Below, piece by piece: positions 25,592 to 34,462 of a stretch of DNA of 64,000 nt. The position numbers and the translations under genes were made by a program. Within the stretch, counting starts at the first letter, position 1. Every line of letters begins with the position of its first letter. The notes under the pieces are model-generated. The model had not been told where the DNA came from. It saw only the letters and a program-made list of their open reading frames with translations, and did no database searches. This stretch comes from Gammaproteobacteria bacterium (lineage in GTDB: Bacteria > Pseudomonadota > Gammaproteobacteria > Acidiferrobacterales > Sulfurifustaceae), in assembly GCA_004298065.1 (NCBI GenBank), contig SCRL01000029.1:28655-92654 (forward strand). The letters are read 5' to 3'.

Positions 25592-26065
25592 ATGCGAATC
25601 GCGATTCTGGCAGGCCTGTTGTTGCTGGCGCCTGTCGCGCACGCCGGCGAGCTCAATATCGGTGTCGGTGAGTCCGTCGACAACAGCGCGGCCAACGACC
25701 GCGGTACGGCATGGTCGGTGGAATACCGGCGTGTGTTCCGCGACCGCTATGTCTGGTCGGTCGCCTACCTGAACGAGGGCCACAAGCCCAACCTCAAGCG
25801 CGACGGCATCGCCGGCGGCCTGTGGGCGGTGACCGAGACCAACGGCTGGTCGCTGTCCGCCGGTGCCGGCGCGTACGCCTCGTTCGCCACGCGTACCGAC
25901 GGCAACGCGCACGTTAACCAGCACCGCCTGAACGGCCTGCTCGGCGCGACCGCGGGGCGGCGTTTTGTGGATTACTCGCTGCGACTGTCTTGGCAGCGGA
26001 TAGTGACCGGCAACAGTACCGACACGGATAACTTCCTGCTCGGCGTGGGTTTCCCTATCGATTAG
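25592..26065 (+). CDS. Small outer-membrane beta-barrel protein
   Basis: 157 aa with a signal peptide (ILAGLLLLAPVAHAGEL). The mature protein is built of alternating strands (WSVEYRRVFRDRYVWSVAYLNEGH, and the repeat-like LNGLLGATAGRRFVDYSLRLSW), consistent with an eight-stranded barrel of the PagL/PagP size class, but no catalytic residues are assigned. ATG 25592 is chosen because AGGAGG precedes it and it gives the signal peptide; longer in-frame starts cover the repeat block. Confidence 0.68.
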   Translation: MRIAILAGLLLLAPVAHAGELNIGVGESVDNSAANDRGTAWSVEYRRVFRDRYVWSVAYLNEGHKPNLKRDGIAGGLWAVTETNGWSLSAGAGAYASFATRTDGNAHVNQHRLNGLLGATAGRRFVDYSLRLSWQRIVTGNSTDTDNFLLGVGFPID

Positions 26066-26149
26066 CCGGGCCGGTGCATTGGTTGCGCCCGGGCGATGAA
26101 TTATCATTGAGCTTCGCTTCGCCCCGGATTGCCCCGGTTGTTTCGTCCC

Positions 26150-26350
26150 ATGAAGATTCAGCTCAACGGCCAGGAAAAACAGTTCGATGCGCCGCTTACC
26201 GTCGGCGCCTTGCTGGAGCAGCTCGGGCTCACCGGTCACCGCGTAGCGGTGGAGGTGAACTGCGAGATCGTGCCGCGCAGCCGGCACGCCGAGCGGACGC
26301 TGCGGGACAACGACCGCGTGGAAGTCGTGCGCGCCATCGGGGGTGGCTGA
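26150..26350 (+). CDS. thiS: Sulfur carrier protein ThiS
   Basis: 66 aa, beta-grasp fold. It begins [12 protein letters not shown] and ends in the Gly-Gly tail (AIGGG) that is adenylated and thiocarboxylated for thiazole synthesis. thiG starts 1-2 bp after the stop, the classic pair. No thiamine riboswitch fits in the 84-bp space upstream. Confidence 0.95.
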   Translation: MKIQLNGQEKQFDAPLTVGALLEQLGLTGHRVAVEVNCEIVPRSRHAERTLRDNDRVEVVRAIGGG

Positions 26351-26351
26351 A

Positions 26352-27164
26352 ATGGTGGTGGCAGTGAATACGATGCAAGAAAATCTGAACGACCCGCTCG
26401 TGATCGCGGGCCGCGCGTATCGCTCGCGCCTGCTGGTCGGCACCGGCAAGTACAAGGACATGGACGAGACCCGGCGCGCGGTCGAGGCGAGCGGCGCCGA
26501 GATCGTTACCGTCGCCATTCGGCGCACCAATCTCGGCCAGAACCCGAACGAGCCGAACCTGCTCGATGTGCTGCCGGCGTCGAAATACACCTATCTGCCC
26601 AACACCGCCGGCTGTTACAGCGCCGAGGACGCGGTGCGCACCTGCCGACTCGCGCGCGAGCTGCTCGATGGCCACGATCTCGTGAAGCTCGAAGTCCTGG
26701 GCGACCCGAAGACGTTGTATCCGGACATCCCGCAGACGCTCGCGGCTGCCGAGACGCTTATTAAGGATGGTTTCAAGGTGATGGTGTATACCACCGACGA
26801 CCCGATCGTCGCCAAACGCTTCGCCGAAATGGGGTGTGTCGCCGTGATGCCGCTGGCCGCGCCGATCGGCTCGGGCCTGGGTATCCGCAATCCGTACAAC
26901 ATCCGTTTCATCGTCGAAGAGGCCAAGGTACCGATCCTGGTGGACGCCGGTGTCGGTACCGCCTCGGACGCGGCCATCGCCATGGAATTGGGCTGCGACG
27001 GCGTGCTCATGAACACCGCCATTGCCGCGGCGCAGAACCCGGTGCTCATGGCCGCGGCGATGAAGAAGGCGGTCGAGGCCGGGCGCGAGGCCTATCGCGC
27101 CGGGCGCATGCCGCGCAAGCAATTCGGTTCGCCGTCCTCGCCGCTCGGCGGTACGTTCTTCTGA
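26352..27164 (+). CDS. thiG: Thiazole synthase ThiG
   Basis: 270 aa. The TIM-barrel protein shows FVIAG-like start [19 protein letters not shown], the active-site Lys in [18 protein letters not shown] and the phosphate-binding [18 protein letters not shown]. It makes the thiazole phosphate of thiamine using the ThiS thiocarboxylate. ATG 26352 has GGGGGTGG a few bases before it; ATG 26373 is an alternative that also fits homologues. Confidence 0.95.
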   Translation: MVVAVNTMQENLNDPLVIAGRAYRSRLLVGTGKYKDMDETRRAVEASGAEIVTVAIRRTNLGQNPNEPNLLDVLPASKYTYLPNTAGCYSAEDAVRTCRLARELLDGHDLVKLEVLGDPKTLYPDIPQTLAAAETLIKDGFKVMVYTTDDPIVAKRFAEMGCVAVMPLAAPIGSGLGIRNPYNIRFIVEEAKVPILVDAGVGTASDAAIAMELGCDGVLMNTAIAAAQNPVLMAAAMKKAVEAGREAYRAGRMPRKQFGSPSSPLGGTFF

Positions 27165-27224
27165 TGCACGCACGCCGCGTCCGGTGCGCGGCCGCGCTGT
27201 TACTTCCGCTTCGCCGGAGGCCGC

Positions 27225-28118
27225 ATGTCGCTACTGCTGCGGGCGTTGCTGCGAAACTGGTGGGAAACGGTCGGCCGGTTCTTCACCCGGAACCGGTACG
27301 GGCGCGCGCTTGCGCTTCTGAGCCTGCCGGCGGCACTCCTGACCGTGGCGCTGTGGGAGTCGGATCACTCGCCGCCCATTTTCGACGTCCAGGTGCACTA
27401 CAACGAAGACGCGTGGGGCGTGTTTTCGCCCAAGGCCATTCTCGGCACGGCTCGCAAGATCAATGTTCCCTGGATGGCGGTGTCGAGCACGCCCAACGAC
27501 GGCACGTTCCGGCTGGCCGGCAACGACACCGTGCGCGTCGTTCCCCTGTTCGCGCTGTATCGCAGTGCCGCCGATCGCGACAGCTGGTTCGAGAACGCCG
27601 CGCTTATTCCGACGCTCGAGGCGGCGCTGGCCACCGGCCGCTACCGCGGCGTCGGCGAGATTCATCTGTACGACGGCCAGGTCGATACGCCGGTGGTGTG
27701 GCGCCTGCTGGAGCTGGCCGCCGAGCACCGGCTGGTGTTGAGCGCGCACTCGGAACCGAACGTGGTGCGCCAGCTGTTCGCGCTCAATCCCGGCATCCGC
27801 ATCCTCTGGTCGCATGCCGGCATGACCGCGAGCCCGGCGGCGATCGGCGAGATGCTCGATCGTCACTCCAACCTCTGGGCCGAGCTGTCGCAGCGCGCCG
27901 ACGTCGCGCCGCGCGGCAAGCTGGCGCCGGAGTGGCGCGAGCTGCTGCTGCGCCATCCCGGCCGCTTCCTGCTCGGCAGCGGGACGTACTCCAACGAAGC
28001 CTGGTACCAGTTTCGCTACAGCATCGGGCGCTACCGGAAGTGGCTGCAGGAGCTGCCGCCGGAGGTGGCGGAGCGCATCGCCTATGGCAACGGCCTGACG
28101 CTGTTCGCGGTGCAGTGA
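27225..28118 (+). CDS. Membrane-anchored amidohydrolase-family protein
   Basis: 297 aa. An N-terminal hydrophobic helix (ALALLSLPAALLTVALW) precedes a TIM-barrel-like domain with PIFDVQVHYN, VGEIHLYDGQ, LSAHSEPN, ILWSHAGMT and FLLGSGTYSN. The ordered His residues (VHYN, AHSE, SHAG) fit the amidohydrolase-2 metal-dependent hydrolase family. The helix would place the domain in the periplasm. The substrate is unknown. It precedes trmB by 8 bp and may be co-transcribed with it. Confidence 0.72.
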   Translation: MSLLLRALLRNWWETVGRFFTRNRYGRALALLSLPAALLTVALWESDHSPPIFDVQVHYNEDAWGVFSPKAILGTARKINVPWMAVSSTPNDGTFRLAGNDTVRVVPLFALYRSAADRDSWFENAALIPTLEAALATGRYRGVGEIHLYDGQVDTPVVWRLLELAAEHRLVLSAHSEPNVVRQLFALNPGIRILWSHAGMTASPAAIGEMLDRHSNLWAELSQRADVAPRGKLAPEWRELLLRHPGRFLLGSGTYSNEAWYQFRYSIGRYRKWLQELPPEVAERIAYGNGLTLFAVQ

Positions 28119-28125
28119 GGCGCGC

Positions 28126-28800
28126 GTGACGGTTCCCGCGCGCGCCGTTCGCCGCCGGCCGATCCGCAGCTTCGTGCGCCGCGAGGGGCGCATGACCGAG
28201 GCGCAGAAGCGCGCGCTCGCCGAGCTTTATCCGCGCTACGGGCTTGCGCCCGGCGACGACCTGTTCGATTTTCCCGCCGTGTTCGGGCGCGCGGCGCCGG
28301 TGGCGATCGAGATCGGGTTCGGCAACGGCGATGCGCTGGCGCGCCAGGCCGCGGCGCACCCGGAGACCGATTACCTCGGCATCGAGATACACCGCCCGGG
28401 CGTCGGGCGGCTGCTCGCGCGTGTTGCGGCCGAGGGACTGGCGAACGTACGCGTCGCCTGCGCCGACGCCAAGGAAATCCTCGCGTGCAACGTTCCCGAC
28501 GATTCGCTTACCGCGGTATACGTGCTGTTTCCCGATCCGTGGCCGAAGAAGCGCCACCACAAGCGCCGGCTGGTGCAGCCGGATTTCGTGCAACTGGTGC
28601 GGCGCAAGTTGAAGCCGGGCGGGGTGCTGCATCTCGCCACCGACTGGCCGGCGTATGCCGAGCACATGGAGGCGGTATTGAACGTAGCGGAAGGCTTCGT
28701 CCCGGCACAAGCCGCGCCGCGGCCGGACACGAAATACGAGGCGCGCGGCCGGCGCCTCGGCCATCCGGTGCGCGACCTCGCCTACGTGCGCGTCGGCTGA
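28126..28800 (+). CDS. trmB: tRNA (guanine-N7-)-methyltransferase TrmB
   Basis: 224 aa. It has the TrmB N-terminus RRPIRSFVRREGRMTEAQKRA, SAM-binding AIEIGFGNGDALA and YLGIEIHRPGVG, and the catalytic region FPDPWPKKRHHKRRLVQPDF. It methylates G46 of tRNAs. GTG 28126 is used because the conserved N-terminus begins only a few residues later. The stop end overlaps the convergent GIY-YIG gene by 19 bp. Confidence 0.96.
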   Translation: MTVPARAVRRRPIRSFVRREGRMTEAQKRALAELYPRYGLAPGDDLFDFPAVFGRAAPVAIEIGFGNGDALARQAAAHPETDYLGIEIHRPGVGRLLARVAAEGLANVRVACADAKEILACNVPDDSLTAVYVLFPDPWPKKRHHKRRLVQPDFVQLVRRKLKPGGVLHLATDWPAYAEHMEAVLNVAEGFVPAQAAPRPDTKYEARGRRLGHPVRDLAYVRVG

Positions 28801-29084
28801 CCGGGGCTGGCGGTGTCGATCAAGGTCTCCTTCTCGCGCCGCGAGAGCAGCTTCACCGCCAGTTCGCGGATCAGCGCCGTCGAACGGTCGGCGCAGGGTT
28901 CCTGGTAGCGCAACACCACCGGCCGGCGGCTGCGGGTGTAGCGCGAGGCGTTGCCGTCGTTGTGCTGTTTCAGGCGCCGATCGAGGTCGTTGGTAATGCC
29001 GGTGTAGAGCGAACCGTCGCGACACTCGACGATGTAGAGCAGCCAGGAATCTTCACCTGTTGGGTAGCCCTTCTCGGACGGCAT
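28782..29084 (-). CDS. GIY-YIG nuclease-domain protein
   Basis: 100 aa, a single GIY-YIG domain of YhbQ/UPF0213 type. The signature is LLYIVECRDGSLYTGITNDL, followed by RLKQHNDGNASRYTRSRRPV with the conserved Arg and His, and a Glu in YQEPC. It is a small endonuclease-like protein of uncertain substrate. It is convergent with and overlaps trmB, and follows the SirB1 gene by 6 bp. Confidence 0.88.
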   Translation of the reverse strand: MPSEKGYPTGEDSWLLYIVECRDGSLYTGITNDLDRRLKQHNDGNASRYTRSRRPVVLRYQEPCADRSTALIRELAVKLLSRREKETLIDTASPGQPTRT

Positions 29085-29090
29085 GGGACG

Positions 29091-29936
29091 TTAGTTGAGG
29101 CGCGCGACGCGCTGGCGCAACTCGGCCGCGCGCCGGCCGATCTCGGAGGCGACGCGGCCGGGTTCGAGCGTGAGGTAATGCTCGTAGTCCGCGAGCGCCG
29201 CCTGCAGGCATTCCATCTGGTCGTGCAGCCGCGCGCGTTCGAGCCGCTCCACCGCTTCGTCCGGCGCGATCAGCAGGATGCGGTTGAGCACGTTCAGCAC
29301 CTTGGCCGTCTGGTTGTGGTGCCGGTATACGCCCTTGAGGTTGCGCAGCATGCGCACCAGGATTTCCTTCTTGCCGGCGGCGTTCAGCAATTGGTTCAGT
29401 GGCGGCACGTCGGCCGTTTCGCCGAAGGTCTTGTCCAGCAGCGTGCGCAGGTCGTCCTCGTCGAGCGGCATGCCGCCGGAGAACGGGTCGAGCATCAGGT
29501 CGCCTTCCTCGGTCGAGCACTTCACGAGAAAGTGGCCGGGGAAGGACACGCCCTCGAAGTCGAGCCCGAGGCGCCGGCCGACCTCGAGGTAGAGAATCGA
29601 CAGCGTGATCGGGATACCGAGCTTGCGATCGAGCACCTCGTTGAAGAAGCTGTTGCGCGGGTCGTAGTAATCGTCGGTGTTGCCGGCGAAGCCCTGCTCG
29701 ACGAACAGGAAGTGGTTGAGCGTCACGATCATCTCCTCGAGGCTTGGCTCGGCCGACAGCTCGGCGCGCACGCGCGCCGCGAGCTCGTCGAGCTGTTTCA
29801 GGTAGGCGTCCACGTCGAGCGCGGGGTACTCGTCCTGGGCAATGACGAGCGCGGCCTCGGCCAGGCTGAGGCCCGGTTCCGGGGCGTGAAGAATGCGCTT
29901 GAGACGTTCGGTGTTCGATTCGATCACGGCATACAT
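29091..29936 (-). CDS. SirB1-family protein (transglutaminase-like plus TPR)
   Basis: 281 aa. The N-terminal transglutaminase-like core shows YYDPRNSFFNEVLDRKLGIP, YLEVGRRLGLDFEGVSFPGHFLVK and LDPFSGG; the C-terminal part is TPR-like (NRILLIAPDEAVERLERA). It matches SirB1/YchA proteins, which have no firmly known function. It is encoded just upstream of the GIY-YIG gene on the same strand. Confidence 0.9.
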   Translation of the reverse strand: MYAVIESNTERLKRILHAPEPGLSLAEAALVIAQDEYPALDVDAYLKQLDELAARVRAELSAEPSLEEMIVTLNHFLFVEQGFAGNTDDYYDPRNSFFNEVLDRKLGIPITLSILYLEVGRRLGLDFEGVSFPGHFLVKCSTEEGDLMLDPFSGGMPLDEDDLRTLLDKTFGETADVPPLNQLLNAAGKKEILVRMLRNLKGVYRHHNQTAKVLNVLNRILLIAPDEAVERLERARLHDQMECLQAALADYEHYLTLEPGRVASEIGRRAAELRQRVARLN

Positions 29937-30002
29937 CCGGCGGGCGGCGCCCGCAATACCAGCCTCAAGCGTAGCAGACCGGCAACGCCACGCCGGGCGC
30001 GG

Positions 30003-30296
30003 TTAACGCAGGGTGGTGGAAAGGATGGCGATCTCGCTGCGGTCGTCCACCGGCGCATCGAGGGTGGTGAGCTGGCGGTTGCGTCCCTCGGCACCGCCAA
30101 CGGTACGTCCCTGTACCGCGGGTTTGACGGTCACGCGCACCGCGCTGTCCGCGAGCCACTGCTCCCACGGGCCGCCGCGGGTGCACAGCCAGGCAAGCAG
30201 CGTGTGCACGTTGCCAACCTCGGTCGGCAGCGCCACGTCCTCCGACGTGCGCCCGAGGCGATCGGCGAGGGCGGCGAAATAGAGCAGTTTGGCCAC
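30003..30296 (-). CDS. MoaD/ThiS-like protein with an internal insertion and no GG tail
   Basis: 97 aa. The start MAKLLYFAALADRLGRTSEDV and the end LDAPVDDRSEIAIL fit the MoaD beta-grasp family. Two things are odd. The C-terminus is STTLR rather than the Gly-Gly needed for thiocarboxylation. About 15 residues (PAVQGRTVGGAEGR) interrupt VTVK/NRQLTTLD, where MoaD proteins run on directly; this stretch coincides with a dispersed repeat at 30081-30120. It is probably not a working molybdopterin synthase subunit. Confidence 0.7.
   Translation of the reverse strand: MAKLLYFAALADRLGRTSEDVALPTEVGNVHTLLAWLCTRGGPWEQWLADSAVRVTVKPAVQGRTVGGAEGRNRQLTTLDAPVDDRSEIAILSTTLR
30081..30120 (-). repeat. Dispersed repeat copy inserted in frame in the MoaD-like gene
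   Basis: Read on the minus strand it contains GGTACAGGGACGTACC, a near-palindrome, then a tail ending GCCGAGGGACGC. It corresponds to the copies at 25531-25560 and 50554-50589. The extra sequence is a multiple of three and keeps the reading frame open. Confidence 0.55.
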
Positions 30297-30461
30297 GTCA
30301 AATGGGGGATTTCACCCGAATTTGGATCGGCTATAAGAAGAAGCGCGGCGGCCGGCGACAAGACCGGCTCAACGGTACTTCAAACTTGGGGGCAGCTATG
30401 GGCTAAATACGCCCGGTTGCCGTCGTGCCGGGTGGCAAGCAATAAAAAGCAGGGGGAGTCG

Positions 30462-33002
30462 TTGCACAGTTTGTTAATGATCGAGCCGTCGGCCACGCTG
30501 CGCCATTTGCTGCGTCGCAGTCTTGCCGCGCGTCCCGATTTCCATCTGGTGGAGGCGGCGACCTTCGACGCCGGGCTCGCGCAGCTGCGCCGCGCCACGC
30601 CGTGCGGCTTCGCCGCCGTCATTCTGGGCTCGCCCGCTGACGATCATCCCGTGGCGCAAGCCATCCTCGCCGAGTTGAAAGCGGGCAACGCGCGCGACAG
30701 CGCGATGCTCATCATGGCGCACGCCGCCGATGCGGCGGCGTTCGAGTGGGCCGTGCGCCGCCCGCACACCGCGCTGCTGTTATGGAGCGATCACACCGAA
30801 TCCGCCATCTGCCTCGACCGCCTGCTGTCCGTGTCATCCATGGTCGGGGCCGTCCCTGCCACCGGCCACGGCGACATCCGCGTGTTGCTGGTGGACGATT
30901 CGCGGACCATTCGTGAGAGTTACAAGCGCCTGCTCGCGCAGCAGGGTTACGCGGTCGAGACCGCGGCCAATGCCGGCGAGGCGATGGAGATCGCACGGCT
31001 CGGCAATTTCGACATCGCAATCGTCGATTACTTCATGCCCGGCGGCAACGGCGACGAGCTGTGCCGGCGGCTGCGCGACGACCCGGTGACCGCCGCCGTC
31101 ACCGCCTCGATCCTCACCGGCGCGTACCAGGAGGACATCATCCAGGAATGCCTCGCCGCCGGCGCGGTCGAGTGCATGTTCAAGAACGAGGCGAAGGAGC
31201 TGTTTCTCGCGCGCATCGCCGCCATGAGCCGCGCGGTGCGCAACCGCAAATCGATCGAGGCCGAGCGCGAGCGCCTCGCGGGCATCCTCGGTTCGGTCGG
31301 CGACGGCGTGTACGGCGTCGACCGCGACGGCCAGATCACCTTCATCAATCCCGCGGCGCGGAAAATCCTCGGCTACGATCAGGCCACGTCGCTCATCGGC
31401 CGCGCCGCGCACAACCTGATTCACTACGCCGCCGAGGACGGTCGGCCGACACCGGCGACGGATTGCCCGTTGCAGCGCTCGTATACCGGCGGGAGCGAGG
31501 TCAACGGCCTCGAGACCGTGTTCTGGCACCGCGCCGGACGACCGATCCCGGTCGAGTGCACGGTGTATCCGCTCCGGGTCGCGGGTCTGGCGGAAGGCTC
31601 GGTGGTCGCGTTCCGCGACATCTCCGAGCGCCGGCTGCTCGAGCGCGAGCTGTTGTGGCAGGCGACGCACGATCCGCTCACCAAGCTGCACAACCGCAAT
31701 CACTTCGAGCGCTATCTCGAGGCCGAGGTGCAGCGCCTCAAGCGCAGCGACGAGGTTTCGGCGCTGCTCTACATCGACCTCGACCGTTTCAAGTACATCA
31801 ACGACACCGCCGGCCATACCGCCGGCGACCAGCTGCTCATCGAGCTCGGCCAGCAGTTGCAGTCGCGCCTGCGCGACGCCGACCTGCTGGCGCGTCTCGG
31901 CGGCGACGAGTTCGCCGTGATCCTGTGCAACGTCGGCCCGCGCAACGTCACGGCGGTGGCAGAGGACTTCCGCCAGGTGTTGGACGAATACGCGTTTGTC
32001 TACGGCGGCAAGAGCTACAAGATCAACGGCAGCATCGGCGTGGCGCTGATCGACCGCGACACCTACTCGCCCGGCGAGGTGCTGGCGAACGCCGACATCG
32101 CCTGTCACCTGGCCAAACGCAGCGGGCGCAACCAGGTGCACCTGTACCGGCCGGAGAGCGACGCCAAGCTCGCGATGAACCTCGAGCTCGGCTGGTCCGG
32201 GCGGCTGCAGGAGGCGCTCAAGGGCGACGGTTTTATGCTCTATTTCCAGCCGATCATGGCGGTCGAGGAGTTGCAGGAGGGCGCCCGCGGCGGGCACGCG
32301 ATGTCCACGCGTCTGGCGCCGCACTATGAGGTGCTGGTGCGGCTCAAGGGCGCGCGCAACGAGGTGATCGCCCCCGGGGCGTTCCTGCCGACCGCCGAGC
32401 GTTTCGGGCTCATGACCCAGATCGACGTCTGGGTGCTCAGGCGCGCGCTCGAGAAACTCGAGGAGATCCAGGCGAGCGGGCGCCGGCCGACGTTCACCAT
32501 CAACATCTCCGGCCAGACGCTCGAGTCCGACAGCTTCGTTTCCCTGCTCGAGCGCCTGCTGAAGAAACACCAGCTCGACCCGCATTCGCTGATCTTCGAA
32601 ATCACCGAGACCAGCGCCATCGAGAACATCGAGGCCGCCAAGCGCCTGATCAACGAGTCGCGCGCGCTCGGCTGCCGCTTCGCGCTCGACGACTTCGGCA
32701 GCGGCTTCAGCTCGTTCCACCACCTGAAGCACCTGCCGGTGGATTACATCAAGATCGACGGCCAATTCGTGCGCGGCATGGCGACCGACCCCACCGACCG
32801 CGCCATCGTCACCTCGATCAACGACATCGCGCACTCGTTCGGCAAGCGCACCATCGCCGAATTCGTGGAAGGGCAGGAAACGCTGGCGCTGTTGCAGAGC
32901 TTCGGCGTGGACTACGCCCAGGGGTTCTACATCTCCGAACCCGGGGCCGAGCCGCCGCTGGTGAGCGCCCGGCTGCACCGCGTGGGCGCGACCAAGCACT
33001 AA
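30462..33002 (+). CDS. Response-regulator-type GGDEF/EAL protein
   Basis: 846 aa. The order is: a degenerate receiver (1-115), a complete receiver (about 140-255, RVLLVDDSRTIRESYKR, acceptor in IVDYFMPGG), PAS (275-390), GGDEF (intact GGDEF near 480) and EAL (about 590-840). The EAL signature is EVL (YEVLVRL near 623), but DDFGSGFSSF and AEFVEG are intact. It is a bifunctional c-di-GMP candidate. TTG 30462 is chosen because AGGGGGAG precedes it and because ATG 30477 would cut the first strand (SLLMIEPS). The long in-frame extension upstream is not coding. Confidence 0.88.
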   Translation: MHSLLMIEPSATLRHLLRRSLAARPDFHLVEAATFDAGLAQLRRATPCGFAAVILGSPADDHPVAQAILAELKAGNARDSAMLIMAHAADAAAFEWAVRRPHTALLLWSDHTESAICLDRLLSVSSMVGAVPATGHGDIRVLLVDDSRTIRESYKRLLAQQGYAVETAANAGEAMEIARLGNFDIAIVDYFMPGGNGDELCRRLRDDPVTAAVTASILTGAYQEDIIQECLAAGAVECMFKNEAKELFLARIAAMSRAVRNRKSIEAERERLAGILGSVGDGVYGVDRDGQITFINPAARKILGYDQATSLIGRAAHNLIHYAAEDGRPTPATDCPLQRSYTGGSEVNGLETVFWHRAGRPIPVECTVYPLRVAGLAEGSVVAFRDISERRLLERELLWQATHDPLTKLHNRNHFERYLEAEVQRLKRSDEVSALLYIDLDRFKYINDTAGHTAGDQLLIELGQQLQSRLRDADLLARLGGDEFAVILCNVGPRNVTAVAEDFRQVLDEYAFVYGGKSYKINGSIGVALIDRDTYSPGEVLANADIACHLAKRSGRNQVHLYRPESDAKLAMNLELGWSGRLQEALKGDGFMLYFQPIMAVEELQEGARGGHAMSTRLAPHYEVLVRLKGARNEVIAPGAFLPTAERFGLMTQIDVWVLRRALEKLEEIQASGRRPTFTINISGQTLESDSFVSLLERLLKKHQLDPHSLIFEITETSAIENIEAAKRLINESRALGCRFALDDFGSGFSSFHHLKHLPVDYIKIDGQFVRGMATDPTDRAIVTSINDIAHSFGKRTIAEFVEGQETLALLQSFGVDYAQGFYISEPGAEPPLVSARLHRVGATKH

Positions 33003-33008
33003 TAGCGT

Positions 33009-33944
33009 CTAGGGCGTGAAGCAGTCGAGGTCGTTGGCGAAGACCGCCGGGCCGGTGTAATTCTTTTCGATTCCCTCGAGTATTTTCGGTTCATTCCCGA
33101 GCATGGCGCGCGAGCGCCCCGACAACACCAGCTGTTTCACGCCCGCAGATCGCGCAAAAGCGCCAACGGCGGCGGCATTCTCCGGCTGTCCCGGATGCGC
33201 CACCAGCAGGTCCGCGCCTTGCGCCAGCCGCGCCACGTCGTTGTCCATTCCGTCTGCGGTAATGACGATGCTTTTACCCGCGACCTCGATGCGCCAGGCG
33301 AGCGCCGGTCCCGCGCCGCCCCCGAGCGGCACGGCCCGCAGCCGCAGCCGTTCGTTGGCAAAGACCGCGAGCACCGGATCCTCGTCCGGCTTGCGCGGCA
33401 TGCCGAGCGGGCGCGGCTTGGGCGCGACGTCGCGCGGTTGCAGCTTGTAGGTGTCGCGCGCCAGGGGATTCAGGTGGGCGCCGAGGTGACGCCAGGCGCC
33501 GCGCGTGCCGTCGAACAGCGCGCGCACGAACGTTACCGTCGAGGGTGTGGCACGGTCGCCTGCCGGGCCGTAGAGCGGCAATGCGCGCTCGCGCTTTTCG
33601 AGCGCCGAGGCTTGCACCAGCATTGGCAACCCGGCGGTGCGCTCGGCGCGCAGGCGCGTGAACAGCACGGCGTCGAGGTCGGTCGCGGCGCCGCCGGTCT
33701 CGGCGAGGCGCAGCGGCGCGCCGGCGCCCACGTCGATCAGCGCGCGCGCTTTTCCATCGATCCACACGAGATAACTCGCCCCGGCGCGCCCGGCGATGAG
33801 TTCCGCGCCGGCGCTGCCGAGCGCCTGCAGCCGCACGCCCTGCGGTTCGCAGGCGCGCGTTTCGGGTTCGTTCTTGGTGAACAGGCCGGCGTGCGCCGTC
33901 GCGCAAGCCAACGCCAGTGCGACACCTACGAGCAGTCGCCTCAC
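33009..33944 (-). CDS. Exported metallo-beta-lactamase-fold protein with lost metal ligands
   Basis: 311 aa with a signal peptide (VALALACATAHAGLF). The order ALIDVGAGAPL, LDAVLFTRLRAERTAGLP, and later SIVITADGMDNDV, DLLVAHPGQ and VLSGRSRAM follows the MBL fold. Where active enzymes have HxHxDH it reads TRLRAERTAG, so the metal site is gone. A non-catalytic binding role is likely. It overlaps the rof-like gene by ATGA (33941-33944). Confidence 0.68.
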   Translation of the reverse strand: MRRLLVGVALALACATAHAGLFTKNEPETRACEPQGVRLQALGSAGAELIAGRAGASYLVWIDGKARALIDVGAGAPLRLAETGGAATDLDAVLFTRLRAERTAGLPMLVQASALEKRERALPLYGPAGDRATPSTVTFVRALFDGTRGAWRHLGAHLNPLARDTYKLQPRDVAPKPRPLGMPRKPDEDPVLAVFANERLRLRAVPLGGGAGPALAWRIEVAGKSIVITADGMDNDVARLAQGADLLVAHPGQPENAAAVGAFARSAGVKQLVLSGRSRAMLGNEPKILEGIEKNYTGPAVFANDLDCFTP

Positions 33945-34192
33945 TTTGCCGTTCCCATGCGTCGGATGTGGTCGAGGCGTATCTCGCGTATCGAGCCGTC
34001 TTTGCTACGGCAGAGAAGAAATTCCTCGTGATGCTCTGTCTTGAGATCGAGTGGCAGCATTACCTCGTCGTGGATCACGTTGCTCTCGCTCCAGACAAGG
34101 TGCAGCGGTTGGCGGTGCAGGATCGCGAGCTCGTACTCCGAGTGCAGGCTGCACGCGATCGGCACATAGTCGGTCGTGGAGGGTTCAGTCAT
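33941..34192 (-). CDS. rof: Rof-like inhibitor of Rho termination
   Basis: 83 aa. It matches Rof/YaeO in length and in the pattern YVPIACSLHSEYELAILHRQ, LDLKTEHHEEFLLC and REIRLDHIRRM. E. coli Rof binds Rho and blocks termination. The gene overlaps the MBL-like gene at its 3' end and the CPXCG gene at its 5' end, giving a tight three-gene cluster. Confidence 0.78.
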   Translation of the reverse strand: MTEPSTTDYVPIACSLHSEYELAILHRQPLHLVWSESNVIHDEVMLPLDLKTEHHEEFLLCRSKDGSIREIRLDHIRRMGTAK

Positions 34193-34373
34193 CGTCGCGT
34201 CGCGTTTCCACGTCCAAGAGGTTGCCGGCGGCGTCGGTGCGGATTCGGAATACGATCGGCCGACAGCACACCTGACAGTCTTCAATATATTCCTGGTCGC
34301 CGCCCGAGGTATCGATGCTCGTCTCGAACGTTTCACCGCAGTAGGGGCAGGACACCGACCAGGGCTCGGACAC
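34185..34373 (-). CDS. CPXCG-type cysteine-rich small protein
   Basis: 62 aa from a GTG at 34373; a longer GTG start at 34409 is possible. Two Cys pairs are present, SCPYCGE and DCQVCCRP, which together form a zinc-ribbon-like unit, as in the CPXCG family. Short members of this family start just before the first pair, which supports the shorter form. It overlaps rof by 8 bp. Its role is unknown. Confidence 0.78.
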   Translation of the reverse strand: MSEPWSVSCPYCGETFETSIDTSGGDQEYIEDCQVCCRPIVFRIRTDAAGNLLDVETRRDDD

Positions 34374-34462
34374 GGCCGCCAGTGTAGCCGCGCGCGATTT
34401 GCCCTGCACGTGCCGCTGTTTTGGCCAGCCGTTGCATTCGCCGCCGCGGCCGACTACGATGA

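Noticed and set aside
26066..26149. Possible thiamine riboswitch before thiS
   Set aside because: Only 84 bases are available and no THI-box elements (such as CUGAGA) are seen.
28485..30461. Apparent 1505-codon gene from 28485 to 33002
   Set aside because: Only the part from 30462 encodes recognisable domains. The upstream extension is antisense to the GIY-YIG, SirB1 and MoaD-like genes.
30297..30461. Possible c-di-GMP riboswitch before the GGDEF/EAL gene
   Set aside because: Some GC-rich pairing exists, but the conserved GEMM core was not found.
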